The position numbers were made by a program, and so were the translations under genes. A stretch of DNA of 64,000 bases from Streptomyces roseicoloratus (GTDB taxonomy: Bacteria; Actinomycetota; Actinomycetes; Streptomycetales; Streptomycetaceae). This document shows, in pieces, positions 1 through 10,902 of this stretch. Each line of letters opens with the position of its first letter. Positions within the stretch are counted from its first letter, which is position 1. The notes beneath the pieces are model-generated. The model was not told where the DNA came from, ran no database searches, and worked only from the letters and a program-made list of their open reading frames with translations. The stretch covers positions 1-64,000 of the forward strand of contig NZ_SDOY01000040.1 of NCBI RefSeq assembly GCF_004117935.1, given 5' to 3'.

Positions 1-208
1 CCGGCGGTGCCGAGGGCGCCGGGGCCGCGGGACGGGCCGGAGGAGCGGGCGGTGCCGGGCGGGCGGGAGGGGCCGGTGGTACCGGCTGGGCCGGGTACGG
101 GTGGTGGGCCGGCGCGGGCGGGGGGCCGCCCTGGGCCCAACCGATGTGACCCTTGGGTTCCTGCGGTGGCAGCGGAGCCCCCATTCCGTGCTGCATCCGG
201 TGCCCCAC
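1..208 (-). CDS. Pro/Ala-rich hypothetical protein, N-terminal fragment
   Basis: A leftward reading frame starts at GTG 208, has AGGA six bases upstream, and stays open to the window edge (about 69 codons seen). The fragment begins with a short conserved-looking stretch (PLPPQEPKGHIGWAQGG) and then becomes almost only Pro and Ala with a His-His-Pro-Tyr patch. It follows aroQ on the same strand, separated by a terminator, so it probably has its own promoter. Streptomyces membrane proteins often carry such proline-rich cytoplasmic N-termini, but no membrane segment lies inside the window. I do not recognise the family and assign no function. Confidence 0.55.
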   Translation of the reverse strand, partial: MGHRMQHGMGAPLPPQEPKGHIGWAQGGPPPAPAHHPYPAQPVPPAPPARPAPPAPPARPAAPAPSAPP

Positions 209-251
209 TCCGTTTCCTGCCGGCGATGTTTCCGTCGTTGCCGGAACGTTA

Positions 252-289
252 CCGCCCCCGGCTTCCCGAGGGGAAACGGCCGGGGGCGG
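252..289 (-). terminator. Rho-independent-type hairpin after aroQ
   Basis: Perfect 10-bp inverted repeat (252-261 with 280-289) with a second small stem (TTCCC/GGGAA) inside the loop. It lies about 30 bp past the aroQ stop on the leftward strand and would end the alaS-to-aroQ transcription unit. There is no U-tract, which is usual for Streptomyces terminators. Confidence 0.7.
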
Positions 290-319
290 ATCGACGTGCC
301 CGAAGGGGTGACGCGGGGC

Positions 320-3562
<3,243 letters not shown>

Positions 3563-3693
3563 CGATGCTCCTCATGCTCGCGCCTGGGCACTGCGACGGC
3601 ACGACACGGGTGCGCGGCCCGGGTCCGCCTCCCCTGATCCTCCCACGTCCGGGCGGTCGATCGATCGCCGGTCCACGGGTCGGGACGCGAATC

Positions 3694-3930
3694 TCACGCG
3701 TCGGGTGAGGTTTCCGGCGCGCCGGCGGGACCGGTGCGCCGCTCGCGCCACCGGTCGCGGACCCGGGTCGCCACCGCGTACAGCACGAAACCGCCGATCA
3801 GCACGATCACCGTGACGCGGAGCCACAGGGGCAGCGCCATGAAGGCGATCCGGACCGCTCCGTACACCAGGCGCGCGAGATCACCCGCGACGTCCCACTT
3901 GGACGCGAGCAGCACGCCGCCGCTCCCCAT
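3694..3930 (-). CDS. Small single-pass membrane protein (78 aa)
   Basis: The 78-residue protein has one strong hydrophobic helix (about residues 31-55, within ALPLWLRVTVIVLIGGFVLYAV) flanked by Arg-rich sequence, and a polar Pro/Gly/Ala tail. It is co-directional with aroE (37 bp upstream) and aroC (131 bp downstream), so it is probably cotranscribed. No catalytic motif is visible and the function is unknown. The frame has normal high-GC third-position usage and lies in a conserved operon gap, which supports it being real. Confidence 0.7.
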   Translation of the reverse strand: MGSGGVLLASKWDVAGDLARLVYGAVRIAFMALPLWLRVTVIVLIGGFVLYAVATRVRDRWRERRTGPAGAPETSPDA

Positions 3931-3967
3931 GCTCTCCCCCGTGCTTCCGGTGCCGCGTTCCGTGTGG

Positions 3968-4819
3968 TCAGCGCTCGGCGAGCGCCCGTTCCCCCGCCGT
4001 CCGCATCGCCGCGAGCGGGCCCGGCGCGCGGCCGGTCATCTGCTCGACCTGGAGCACCGCCTGGTGCACCAGGAGGTCGAGCCCGCCGAGGATCCTCCCG
4101 CCGCGGGCCGTCCAGGCGGCGGCGAGGCGGGTGGGCCAGGGGTCGTAGAGGACGTCGAACAGGGTGCCGGGAGCGTCGGGCACGGCCCCGGCGAGCGCGT
4201 CCGTGGTCCCGGCGGGAGTCGTGGCGATCACCAGGGGCGCGGCGAAGGCCTCCGCCGCCTCGTCCCAGGAGGCGGTGCGCACGTCGACGCCGAGCCGTTC
4301 GCCCCAACCCCGCATCTCCTCGGCGCGCGCCTCGCTGCGGACGTACGCGGTGACGGGTCCGGAGCAGACCCGGGCGAGGGCGGCGAGGGCGGAGGAGGCG
4401 GTGGCGCCGGCGCCGAGGACGGCGGCGGAGTCGACCTTCTCGACGCCGCGTTCGCGCAGCGCGGCGATCATGCCGGGGATGTCCGTGTTGTCGCCGATCC
4501 GGCGGCCGTCCTCGGTGAACACCACCGTGTTGACCGCCTCGACCGAGGCGGCGGTGTCCGTGACCTCGTCGAGCAGCGGGATGACCGCTCGCTTGAGGGG
4601 CATGGTGAGGGACAGGCCCGCCCAGGAGGCGTCGAGCTCGCCCACGAAGCCGGCGAGCGCGGCCTCGTCCACCTCGAACCGGCCGTAGGACCAGTCGTCG
4701 AGGCCGAGCTCCCGGTACGCGGCCCGGTGCAGCACCGGGGAGAGCGAGTGGGCGATGGGCGAGCCGAGCACGGCCGCCCGGTGTCGTGTGGTCACTGCCC
4801 CTGCGTCTCCCGTACTCAC
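3968..4819 (-). CDS. aroE: Shikimate 5-dehydrogenase
   Basis: Reduces 3-dehydroshikimate to shikimate with NADPH. It shows the shikimate-binding SPIAHSLSP near the N-terminus, LTMPLK with the catalytic Lys, NTD with the catalytic Asp, and a Rossmann motif GAGATA. Two GTG starts are possible. The one at 4819 overlaps the mltG stop (GTGA) and gives 283 residues; the one at 4795 removes eight residues. I use 4819 because coupled overlaps are the rule in this operon. It lies apart from the other aro genes only by a 78-codon gene. Confidence 0.93.
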   Translation of the reverse strand: MSTGDAGAVTTRHRAAVLGSPIAHSLSPVLHRAAYRELGLDDWSYGRFEVDEAALAGFVGELDASWAGLSLTMPLKRAVIPLLDEVTDTAASVEAVNTVVFTEDGRRIGDNTDIPGMIAALRERGVEKVDSAAVLGAGATASSALAALARVCSGPVTAYVRSEARAEEMRGWGERLGVDVRTASWDEAAEAFAAPLVIATTPAGTTDALAGAVPDAPGTLFDVLYDPWPTRLAAAWTARGGRILGGLDLLVHQAVLQVEQMTGRAPGPLAAMRTAGERALAER

Positions 4820-6672
4820 TGCCCCGACTTCTCCCGCTCCCTCTCGTACTCCGCGACGTTCTTGTTGTGCTCGGCGATCGTCACGGCGAAGACCGTCTTG
4901 TTCTCGTTGATCGACACGAAGTAGTACCACGGGCCCGGTGTCGGGTTCATCGCGGAGTGGAGCGCGTCGAGTCCCGGGTTGCTGATCGGGCCGGGGATCA
5001 TGCCCTTGACCCGGTAGGTGTTGTACGGGTCCCGGATCTTGCGGAGGTCCTCGACCTTGCCGACGTCGAGGGTGCTCTGGCCGCGCACGTAGTTGACCGT
5101 GGAGTCGAACTCCAGGCGGCCGACGGTCTCCATGTTGCCGGGCTTGAGCCGGTTGTAGACGACCCGCGCGACCTTGTCGAAGTCGTGCTTGTACTTGCCC
5201 TCGACCTGCACGAGGCTCGCGACGGTGACGAGCTCCCACGGTCCGTCGAGACCGAGTTCCTTCGCCTTGGCGTCGAGGTCGAGCTTGGCGTACTCGCCGT
5301 TCGCGCGCGACACCATCTTGCGCAGGACGTCCTCGGGCTTGGTGCCCTTGGCGACCGGATAGGTCGCGGGGAAGAGGAAGCCCTCCAGCGGGTCCTTGAC
5401 CTGGGGATGGTTCGTGGCCCAGTCGGGCAGACCGAGGCTGTTCGCCTGCTTCTTGGCGATGTCCTTGGTGGTGCCCGGTTTGAGGTCGAGGCGTTTGTCG
5501 AGCTCGTCGTAGACCCAGATGTTCCGTTTGCCGGGCGGAAGGACGAAGTTGGCCTTGCTCACCGGGCTGAGCATCAGCGCGACGGCGCTCTCCGCCGACA
5601 TCTCCTTCTTCAGCGTGTAGACGCCGGCCTGGATGGTGAGGCCCTTGGGGTTCTTCTGCTGGGCGGAGACGAAGGCGTCGACGCTCTTGACGACGCCGGC
5701 CTTCTTCAGGATGTTGCCGATGACGTAGCCGCCGGCGTCCTGCGGGATCTCGACCTGGACCTCGCCGCTGCCCTCGCCCGCGTAGTCGGGCGCCTCGCCG
5801 AACTGGCCCTGCCAGAACTTGTAGCCGAAGTAGCCGATGCCGCCGACACCGCCGACCAGCACCGCGGCCACGACCAGGCAGGCCATGCCGTTCTTGGCCT
5901 TGCGGCCCTTGTCGCCGCGGCGTTCGCGGCCGGAGCGGGAGCCTCGGCGGCCGCCGGGCTCCTCTTCCTCGTCGTCGTACTCGTCGTGGTCGTCGTGGTC
6001 GGCGTCGCGGCCGCCGTCACGTCCTCCGTCGGCGTCGCGACGGGCTCGGCGGCCGCGGGGAGTGTCGTCGGCGCCGGTGAAGAAGGGATGTTCCTCCTCC
6101 TGCGGCTCGGCGTCCCAGTCGGTCACCGGCTGCGGCGGCACCTGCCGCCGGCCCGGGGGCTGCGGCGGCGGGTACGCCTCAGGGGTGCCGTAGAGGTCGG
6201 GCTGCTGGCCGCCGTACGGATCGGCGGGCGGGGCGTTGTACGGCATGGCCGCCTGGCCCGTCTCCCAGTTCCCGTCGTACCGCTGGTCGTACTGCTGCCC
6301 CTGCTGCTGGTCGTACCGCTGGTCGTACTGCTGCCCCTGCTGCTGGTCGTACCCGCCGTGCTGCGGGTTCTGCTGCTGGTCGTACGGCTGTGCGGGATAC
6401 CCGGGCGTGTCGTAACCGCCCGGGTTCGCGTACTGCTGTCCGCCGTAGTGCTGGGCGTCGTAGCCCTGCGGCTGCTGGGCGTGCTGCTGCTGGGAGTGCT
6501 GCTCGTACATGCCGTCGGCGTACGCCTGCTGCTGCCCGTACGGGTCCTGGTGACCGTACTGCTGCGCCTGCTGCGGGTACTGCTGCTGGCCGCCTTCCCA
6601 CCCCTGGTCCCCGTACAGCGGGTCCGTGGGGTGCCACGGTTCGGAGCCGGGGCTCCGGCCATACTCAGTCAT
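4816..6672 (-). CDS. mltG: Endolytic murein transglycosylase MltG with long Gln/Tyr-rich cytoplasmic tail
   Basis: Cleaves nascent glycan strands at the outer face of the membrane and so sets peptidoglycan strand length. The 618-residue protein has a roughly 260-residue cytoplasmic N-terminus, a transmembrane helix at about 263-284, and a YceG/LysM-like extracellular region. The catalytic region includes EGFLFPATY (430-438), the conserved Glu491 in SLVQVEGK, and IPGPISNPG near 560. The N-terminus is unusual: residues 25-160 are rich in Gln, Tyr, Gly and Pro with internal repeats, then comes an acidic/basic stretch. E. coli MltG lacks this tail. It sits between ruvX and aroE, as in mycobacteria. 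Confidence 0.93.
   Translation of the reverse strand: MTEYGRSPGSEPWHPTDPLYGDQGWEGGQQQYPQQAQQYGHQDPYGQQQAYADGMYEQHSQQQHAQQPQGYDAQHYGGQQYANPGGYDTPGYPAQPYDQQQNPQHGGYDQQQGQQYDQRYDQQQGQQYDQRYDGNWETGQAAMPYNAPPADPYGGQQPDLYGTPEAYPPPQPPGRRQVPPQPVTDWDAEPQEEEHPFFTGADDTPRGRRARRDADGGRDGGRDADHDDHDEYDDEEEEPGGRRGSRSGRERRGDKGRKAKNGMACLVVAAVLVGGVGGIGYFGYKFWQGQFGEAPDYAGEGSGEVQVEIPQDAGGYVIGNILKKAGVVKSVDAFVSAQQKNPKGLTIQAGVYTLKKEMSAESAVALMLSPVSKANFVLPPGKRNIWVYDELDKRLDLKPGTTKDIAKKQANSLGLPDWATNHPQVKDPLEGFLFPATYPVAKGTKPEDVLRKMVSRANGEYAKLDLDAKAKELGLDGPWELVTVASLVQVEGKYKHDFDKVARVVYNRLKPGNMETVGRLEFDSTVNYVRGQSTLDVGKVEDLRKIRDPYNTYRVKGMIPGPISNPGLDALHSAMNPTPGPWYYFVSINENKTVFAVTIAEHNKNVAEYEREREKSGQ
6275..6346. repeat. Two perfect 36-bp tandem repeats inside mltG
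   Basis: Positions 6275-6310 and 6311-6346 are identical 36-bp units; a third copy begins at 6347 but diverges after six bases. The unit keeps frame and encodes a 12-residue Gln/Tyr/Asp-rich block of the MltG cytoplasmic tail. An identical pair in a coding region suggests a recent duplication and likely length variation between strains. Confidence 0.9.
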
Positions 6673-6773
6673 CGATCCCCAAACAGCCGCGAGGCTTCCG
6701 GACGTTCCGCCTCTACGTTGTGCGGCAGCTGTTCGAACACCGCCGCATCGCGCGGAACGTTACCGTATCGCGA

Positions 6774-7238
6774 TCAGAGGACCACCTCGACGCCCTCACC
6801 GGGCGGATTACCTGATACCCGTTCGGACTCAAGAGCGTTCTGCAGGATGATCACAGCGGCGGCCTGGTCGATGACGGAACGTCCCTTCTTCGACTTCACG
6901 CCCGAGGCACGCAGGCCCTGGGTCGCGGTGACCGTCGTCATCCGCTCGTCGACGAGACGGACCGGGACCGGGGCGATGCCCTTGGCCAGCTCGCCGGCGA
7001 AGGCCCGGACCTTGGTCGCGGCCGGACCCTCCCGCCCGCTGAGCGAGCGGGGCAGGCCCACGACGACCTCGATCGGCTCGTACTCCTCGACGATCCGGCG
7101 CAGCCGCCGGTGGGCGGCCGGGACGTCACGTCCCGGCACGGTCTCCACCGGCGTGGCCAGGACCCCGTCGGGGTCGCACGAGGCGACCCCGATCCGGGCG
7201 TCCCCGACGTCGACGGCGAGTCGTCGTCCTCGTCGCAT
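6774..7238 (-). CDS. ruvX: RuvX/YqgF family pre-16S rRNA nuclease (Holliday-junction resolvase fold)
   Basis: The 154-residue RNase H-fold protein belongs to the YqgF family, linked in bacteria to 5' maturation of 16S rRNA. Visible are the N-terminal LAVDVGDARIGVA with the first catalytic Asp, VVVGLPRSLSG, LVDERMTT with the conserved Glu, and the C-terminal SVIDQAAAVIILQNAL with the last Asp. ATG 7238 overlaps the alaS stop (ATGA). alaS-ruvX-mltG-aroE is a conserved actinobacterial order. The C-terminal tail after residue 140 is poorly conserved and probably flexible. Confidence 0.92.
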   Translation of the reverse strand: MRRGRRLAVDVGDARIGVASCDPDGVLATPVETVPGRDVPAAHRRLRRIVEEYEPIEVVVGLPRSLSGREGPAATKVRAFAGELAKGIAPVPVRLVDERMTTVTATQGLRASGVKSKKGRSVIDQAAAVIILQNALESERVSGNPPGEGVEVVL

Positions 7239-9922
7239 CAGACCGTTTCCAGGACCTGGCGCTCGACGGCGGCCATGGCCTCGCCGACGGCCTGCGGGTT
7301 CTGGCCGCCGCCCTGGGCGACGTCCGGCTTGCCGCCACCGCCGCCGCCGAGGGTCTTGGCGGCCGTGCGGACCAGCTCGCCGGCCTTGAGGCCGCGCTCG
7401 CGGGCGGCCTCGTTGGTGGCGATGACCGTCAGCGGCTTGCCGTTGGCGGTGGTGAACAGGGCGACCACGGCCGGGCGGTCGGACGCCCCCGACAACTGAT
7501 CCAGTCGGCCGCGGACGTCGAGGACCAGCTTGCGCAGGTCGTCGGCGCCGGTGCCGTCCGGCACCTGGCCGGTGACGAGGGCGACGCCGCGGATGTCGCG
7601 GGCGGAGTCGACCAGACCGGCGGCGGCCTGCAGGACCTTCTCCGCGCGGAACTTCTCGATCTCCTTCTCGGCGTCCTTCAGCTTGCCGAGCATGCTGGAG
7701 ATCTTCTCCGGCAGCTCCTCCGGGCGACCCTTGACCAGCTCCTGGAGCTGGGCGACGACCGTGTGCTCGCGGGCGAGGAAGTTGTACGCGTCGACGCCGA
7801 CGAGGGCCTCGATGCGGCGCACGCCGGAGCCGATGGAGGACTCGCCGAGCAGCTTCACCAGACCGAGCTGGGCGGTGTTGTGCACGTGCGTGCCCCCGCA
7901 CAGCTCCTTGGAGAAGTCGCCGATGGTGACGACGCGGACCTGCTCGCCGTACTTCTCGCCGAACTCGGCGATGGCGCCCTGGCGCTTGGCCTCGTCGATC
8001 GGCATGACCTCGGCGTGCACGTCGAGCTCGCGCGAGAGCACCTCGTTGATCTTCTGCTCGACGTCGGTGAGGACGGTGCCGGGGACGGCGTTCGGCGAGC
8101 CGAAGTCGAAGCGGAAGCGGCCCGGGGAGTTCTCCGAACCGGCCTGGGCGGCGGTCGGGCCGAGGGCGTCGCGCAGCGCCTGGTGGGTCAGGTGGGTGGC
8201 GCTGTGGGCGCGGGCGATGGCCCGGCGGCGGCGCACGTCGATGGCGGCGTAGGCGGTGGCGCCCACAGTCACCTCGCCGACCTGCACCGAACCCTTGTGC
8301 ACGGAGACGCCCGGGACCGGCTGCTGCACGTCGCGGATGTCGATGACGGCGCCGGAGTGCAGCCGGATGCGGCCGTGGTCGGCGAGCTGGCCACCGCCCT
8401 CGGCGTAGAACGGGGTGCGGTCGAGGACGACCTCGACCTCGTCGCCCTCGGAGGCGGCGGGCGACGGGACGCCGTTGACCAGCAGGCCGACGACGGTGCT
8501 CTCGCCCTCGGTGTTGGTGTAGCCGGTGAACTCGGTGGCGCCGGCGGTGTCGGCGATCTCGCGGTACGAGGTGACGTCGGCGTGGCCGGTCTTCTTGGCC
8601 TGGGCGTCGGCCTTGGCGCGCTCCCGCTGCTCCTTCATGAGGCGGCGGAAGCCCTCCTCGTCCACGGTCAGGCCCTGCTCGGCGGCCATCTCGAGGGTGA
8701 GGTCGATCGGGAAGCCCCAGGTGTCGTGGAGCAGGAACGCCTTCTCGCCGGCGAGGACGGTGCCGCCGGCGGCCTTGGTCTCCGTGACGGCGGTGTCGAG
8801 GATGTTGGTGCCGCCCTTGAGGGCCTTGAGGAACGCGGCCTCCTCGGCGAGGGCGACCGCCTCGATGCGCTTGCGGTCGGTCTCCAGCTCCGGGTACTGC
8901 TCGCCCATGGTCCTGATGACCGTGTCGACGAGCTCGCCGACGACCGGCTGGGTGGCGCCGAGCAGGCGCATGTTGCGGACGGCGCGGCGCATGATGCGGC
9001 GGAGCACGTAGCCGCGGCCCTCGTTGCCGGGGGTGACGCCGTCGCCGATGAGCATGACCGAGGTGCGCATGTGGTCGGCGACCACGCGCAGCGAGACGTC
9101 GCTGTCGTGGGCCTTGCCGTAGGCGACGCCGGTGAGTTCGGTGGCCTTGTCGATGACGACCTTGAGGGTGTCGGTCTCGTACATGTTCTGCACGCCCTGG
9201 AGGATCATCGCCAGGCGCTCGAGACCGAGGCCGGTGTCGATGTTCTTGGACGGCAGGTCGCCGAGGATCTCGAAGTCCTCCTTGCCGATGCCCTGGCCCC
9301 GCTCGTACTGCATGAAGACGAGGTTCCAGATCTCGACGTAGCGCTCGTCGTTGACGGCCGGGCCGCCCTCGACGCCGAACTCGGGGCCGCGGTCGTAGTT
9401 GATCTCGGAGCAGGGGCCGCAGGGGCCGGGGACGCCCATGGACCAGAAGTTGTCCTTCTTGCCCAGGCGCTGGATGCGCTCGGCGGGGACGCCCACGACG
9501 TCGCGCCAGATCTGCTCCGCCTCGTCGTCGTCCTGGTAGACGGTGATCCAGAGCTTCTCCGGCTCGAGCCCGTAGCCGCCGTGCTCGACCGGGGTGGTCA
9601 GCAGCTCCCAGGCGAGCTTGATGGCGCCTTCCTTGAAGTAGTCGCCGAAGGAGAAGTTGCCGCACATCTGGAAGAACGTGCCGTGGCGGGTGGTCTTGCC
9701 GACCTCTTCGATGTCGGGCGTGCGCACGCACTTCTGCACGCTGGAGGCGCGCACGAAGGGCGGCTTGACCTCACCCAGGAAGTAGGGCTTGAAGGGCACC
9801 ATGCCGGCGGGGACGAGCAGCAGAGTCGGGTCGTCCGCGATGAGCGACGCCGAAGGGACGACGGTGTGCCCGCGCTCCTCGAAGAAGCTCAGCCAGCGGC
9901 GGCGGATTTCAGCCGACTCCAT
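7238..9922 (-). CDS. alaS: Alanyl-tRNA synthetase
   Basis: Charges tRNA-Ala. The 894-residue protein has the class II catalytic domain at the N-terminus ([17 protein letters not shown]), the editing domain with zinc ligands HSATH (about 572-577) and CGGTH (about 672-679), and a C-Ala region ending in a Gly-rich GGGGGG linker and VERQVLETV. Length is normal. The start ATG overlaps the stop of the preceding DUF6167 gene (ATGA), and the stop overlaps ruvX. No T-box or other leader is visible; it appears to be transcribed from upstream of the DUF948 gene. Confidence 0.97.
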   Translation of the reverse strand: MESAEIRRRWLSFFEERGHTVVPSASLIADDPTLLLVPAGMVPFKPYFLGEVKPPFVRASSVQKCVRTPDIEEVGKTTRHGTFFQMCGNFSFGDYFKEGAIKLAWELLTTPVEHGGYGLEPEKLWITVYQDDDEAEQIWRDVVGVPAERIQRLGKKDNFWSMGVPGPCGPCSEINYDRGPEFGVEGGPAVNDERYVEIWNLVFMQYERGQGIGKEDFEILGDLPSKNIDTGLGLERLAMILQGVQNMYETDTLKVVIDKATELTGVAYGKAHDSDVSLRVVADHMRTSVMLIGDGVTPGNEGRGYVLRRIMRRAVRNMRLLGATQPVVGELVDTVIRTMGEQYPELETDRKRIEAVALAEEAAFLKALKGGTNILDTAVTETKAAGGTVLAGEKAFLLHDTWGFPIDLTLEMAAEQGLTVDEEGFRRLMKEQRERAKADAQAKKTGHADVTSYREIADTAGATEFTGYTNTEGESTVVGLLVNGVPSPAASEGDEVEVVLDRTPFYAEGGGQLADHGRIRLHSGAVIDIRDVQQPVPGVSVHKGSVQVGEVTVGATAYAAIDVRRRRAIARAHSATHLTHQALRDALGPTAAQAGSENSPGRFRFDFGSPNAVPGTVLTDVEQKINEVLSRELDVHAEVMPIDEAKRQGAIAEFGEKYGEQVRVVTIGDFSKELCGGTHVHNTAQLGLVKLLGESSIGSGVRRIEALVGVDAYNFLAREHTVVAQLQELVKGRPEELPEKISSMLGKLKDAEKEIEKFRAEKVLQAAAGLVDSARDIRGVALVTGQVPDGTGADDLRKLVLDVRGRLDQLSGASDRPAVVALFTTANGKPLTVIATNEAARERGLKAGELVRTAAKTLGGGGGGKPDVAQGGGQNPQAVGEAMAAVERQVLETV

Positions 9923-10290
9923 CAGTGGTCCTCATTCCGGTTGTGAGACGTGTGCGTATACGAAGGGGTGGTCGTGTCGTCGGTCGCGCGGCCGCCGAGC
10001 TCGGGCCTGCGGCGCGGTGCCGGGAGCTCGCGCTCCCGCCCGTCGGGCGGCGGGGCGTCCAGGCCGAGCGCCTCGCCGAGTTCGGCCTCGCGCTGCAGCA
10101 TGTTCGCCCGCACGTCGAGGGCGAAGCCGACCGCCCGGTCCTTGATCCGGTGGCCCGCCTCGACGGCCTTGTCGGCCGCCTGTGCGGCGAGGTGCTCGGG
10201 CGTCAGCTGCTTGAGCTTGCGGTTGACCTTGGTGGTGGCCCACACACCGGCGGCCGCGCCCGCGGTGAACCAGAACGTACGGCGGAACAT
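9922..10290 (-). CDS. DUF6167-type small membrane-anchored protein
   Basis: The 122-residue protein begins with a short hydrophobic segment ([16 protein letters not shown], about 6-21), then a helical region with [17 protein letters not shown], and a charged, disordered tail rich in Arg, Pro and Thr. I assign it to the DUF6167 group from memory of the actinobacterial alaS neighbourhood. It overlaps alaS and lies 5 bp after the DUF948 gene, so all three form one unit. The role is unknown; a membrane-associated scaffold is only a guess. Confidence 0.75.
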   Translation of the reverse strand: MFRRTFWFTAGAAAGVWATTKVNRKLKQLTPEHLAAQAADKAVEAGHRIKDRAVGFALDVRANMLQREAELGEALGLDAPPPDGRERELPAPRRRPELGGRATDDTTTPSYTHTSHNRNEDH

Positions 10291-10295
10291 GCTGC

Positions 10296-10727
10296 TCAGC
10301 CCTTCTGCTTCCGGCGTCGCGCGGACGGCACGGTGCGACCGACGATCACAGTACGCCGGTCGGCCGCGGGCGGCGCGTCCTGGCGGCCGCGGCCCAGCGC
10401 CCTGCGGACCCCGTAGCCGAAGGCGGCGACCTTGACCAGCGGGCCGCCGAAGGTCGAGGCGACGGTGCCGGCCAGGGCGGAGGCGTTGGAGGTGACTTCC
10501 TGGACGTCCGAGGCGATGGAGTCGACCCGGTCGAGCTGGGTCTGCGCGGAGCGGACGGCCTGGGAGGCGTCTGCGAGCAGCGGGACGGCCTGGTCGGTCA
10601 CGTCCGCGACGAGCTTGGTGGTCGCCTTGAGCGTCTGCGCCAGCCTCACCAGCACCACGGCGAGGAAGGAGACGAGGATCGCCCAGAACACGGCCACCAG
10701 GATCCCGGCAACCTCACCACCGGTCAC
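10296..10727 (-). CDS. DUF948 domain protein
   Basis: The 143-residue protein starts at GTG 10727. It has an N-terminal transmembrane helix (VAGILVAVFWAILVSFLAVVLVRL) followed by a long amphipathic helix with methyl-accepting-like repeats (DQAVPLLADASQAVRSAQTQLDRVDSIASDV), typical of DUF948, and a basic C-terminus. It is the first gene of the leftward alaS-aroQ operon, so the operon promoter should lie in the 175-bp gap shared with the divergent ATPase gene. The function of DUF948 proteins is not established; a coiled-coil membrane role is likely. Confidence 0.8.
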   Translation of the reverse strand: MTGGEVAGILVAVFWAILVSFLAVVLVRLAQTLKATTKLVADVTDQAVPLLADASQAVRSAQTQLDRVDSIASDVQEVTSNASALAGTVASTFGGPLVKVAAFGYGVRRALGRGRQDAPPAADRRTVIVGRTVPSARRRKQKG

Positions 10728-10902
10728 TCTGCACCGCTCTCTGCTGTCGTCGGGGCCCGGACGGTCGTCGGACCCGTGCTGATACGTCCTCCGACCCTAT
10801 CGCGCCCGGGGTCCCGGGCCGTACCGCATTACCGCTTGTGGGAGGGGACTTGCCCACGGTCGATTGTACGGAGCGCGTGCGGATGAGTACGCTCCGTGTC
10901 CC

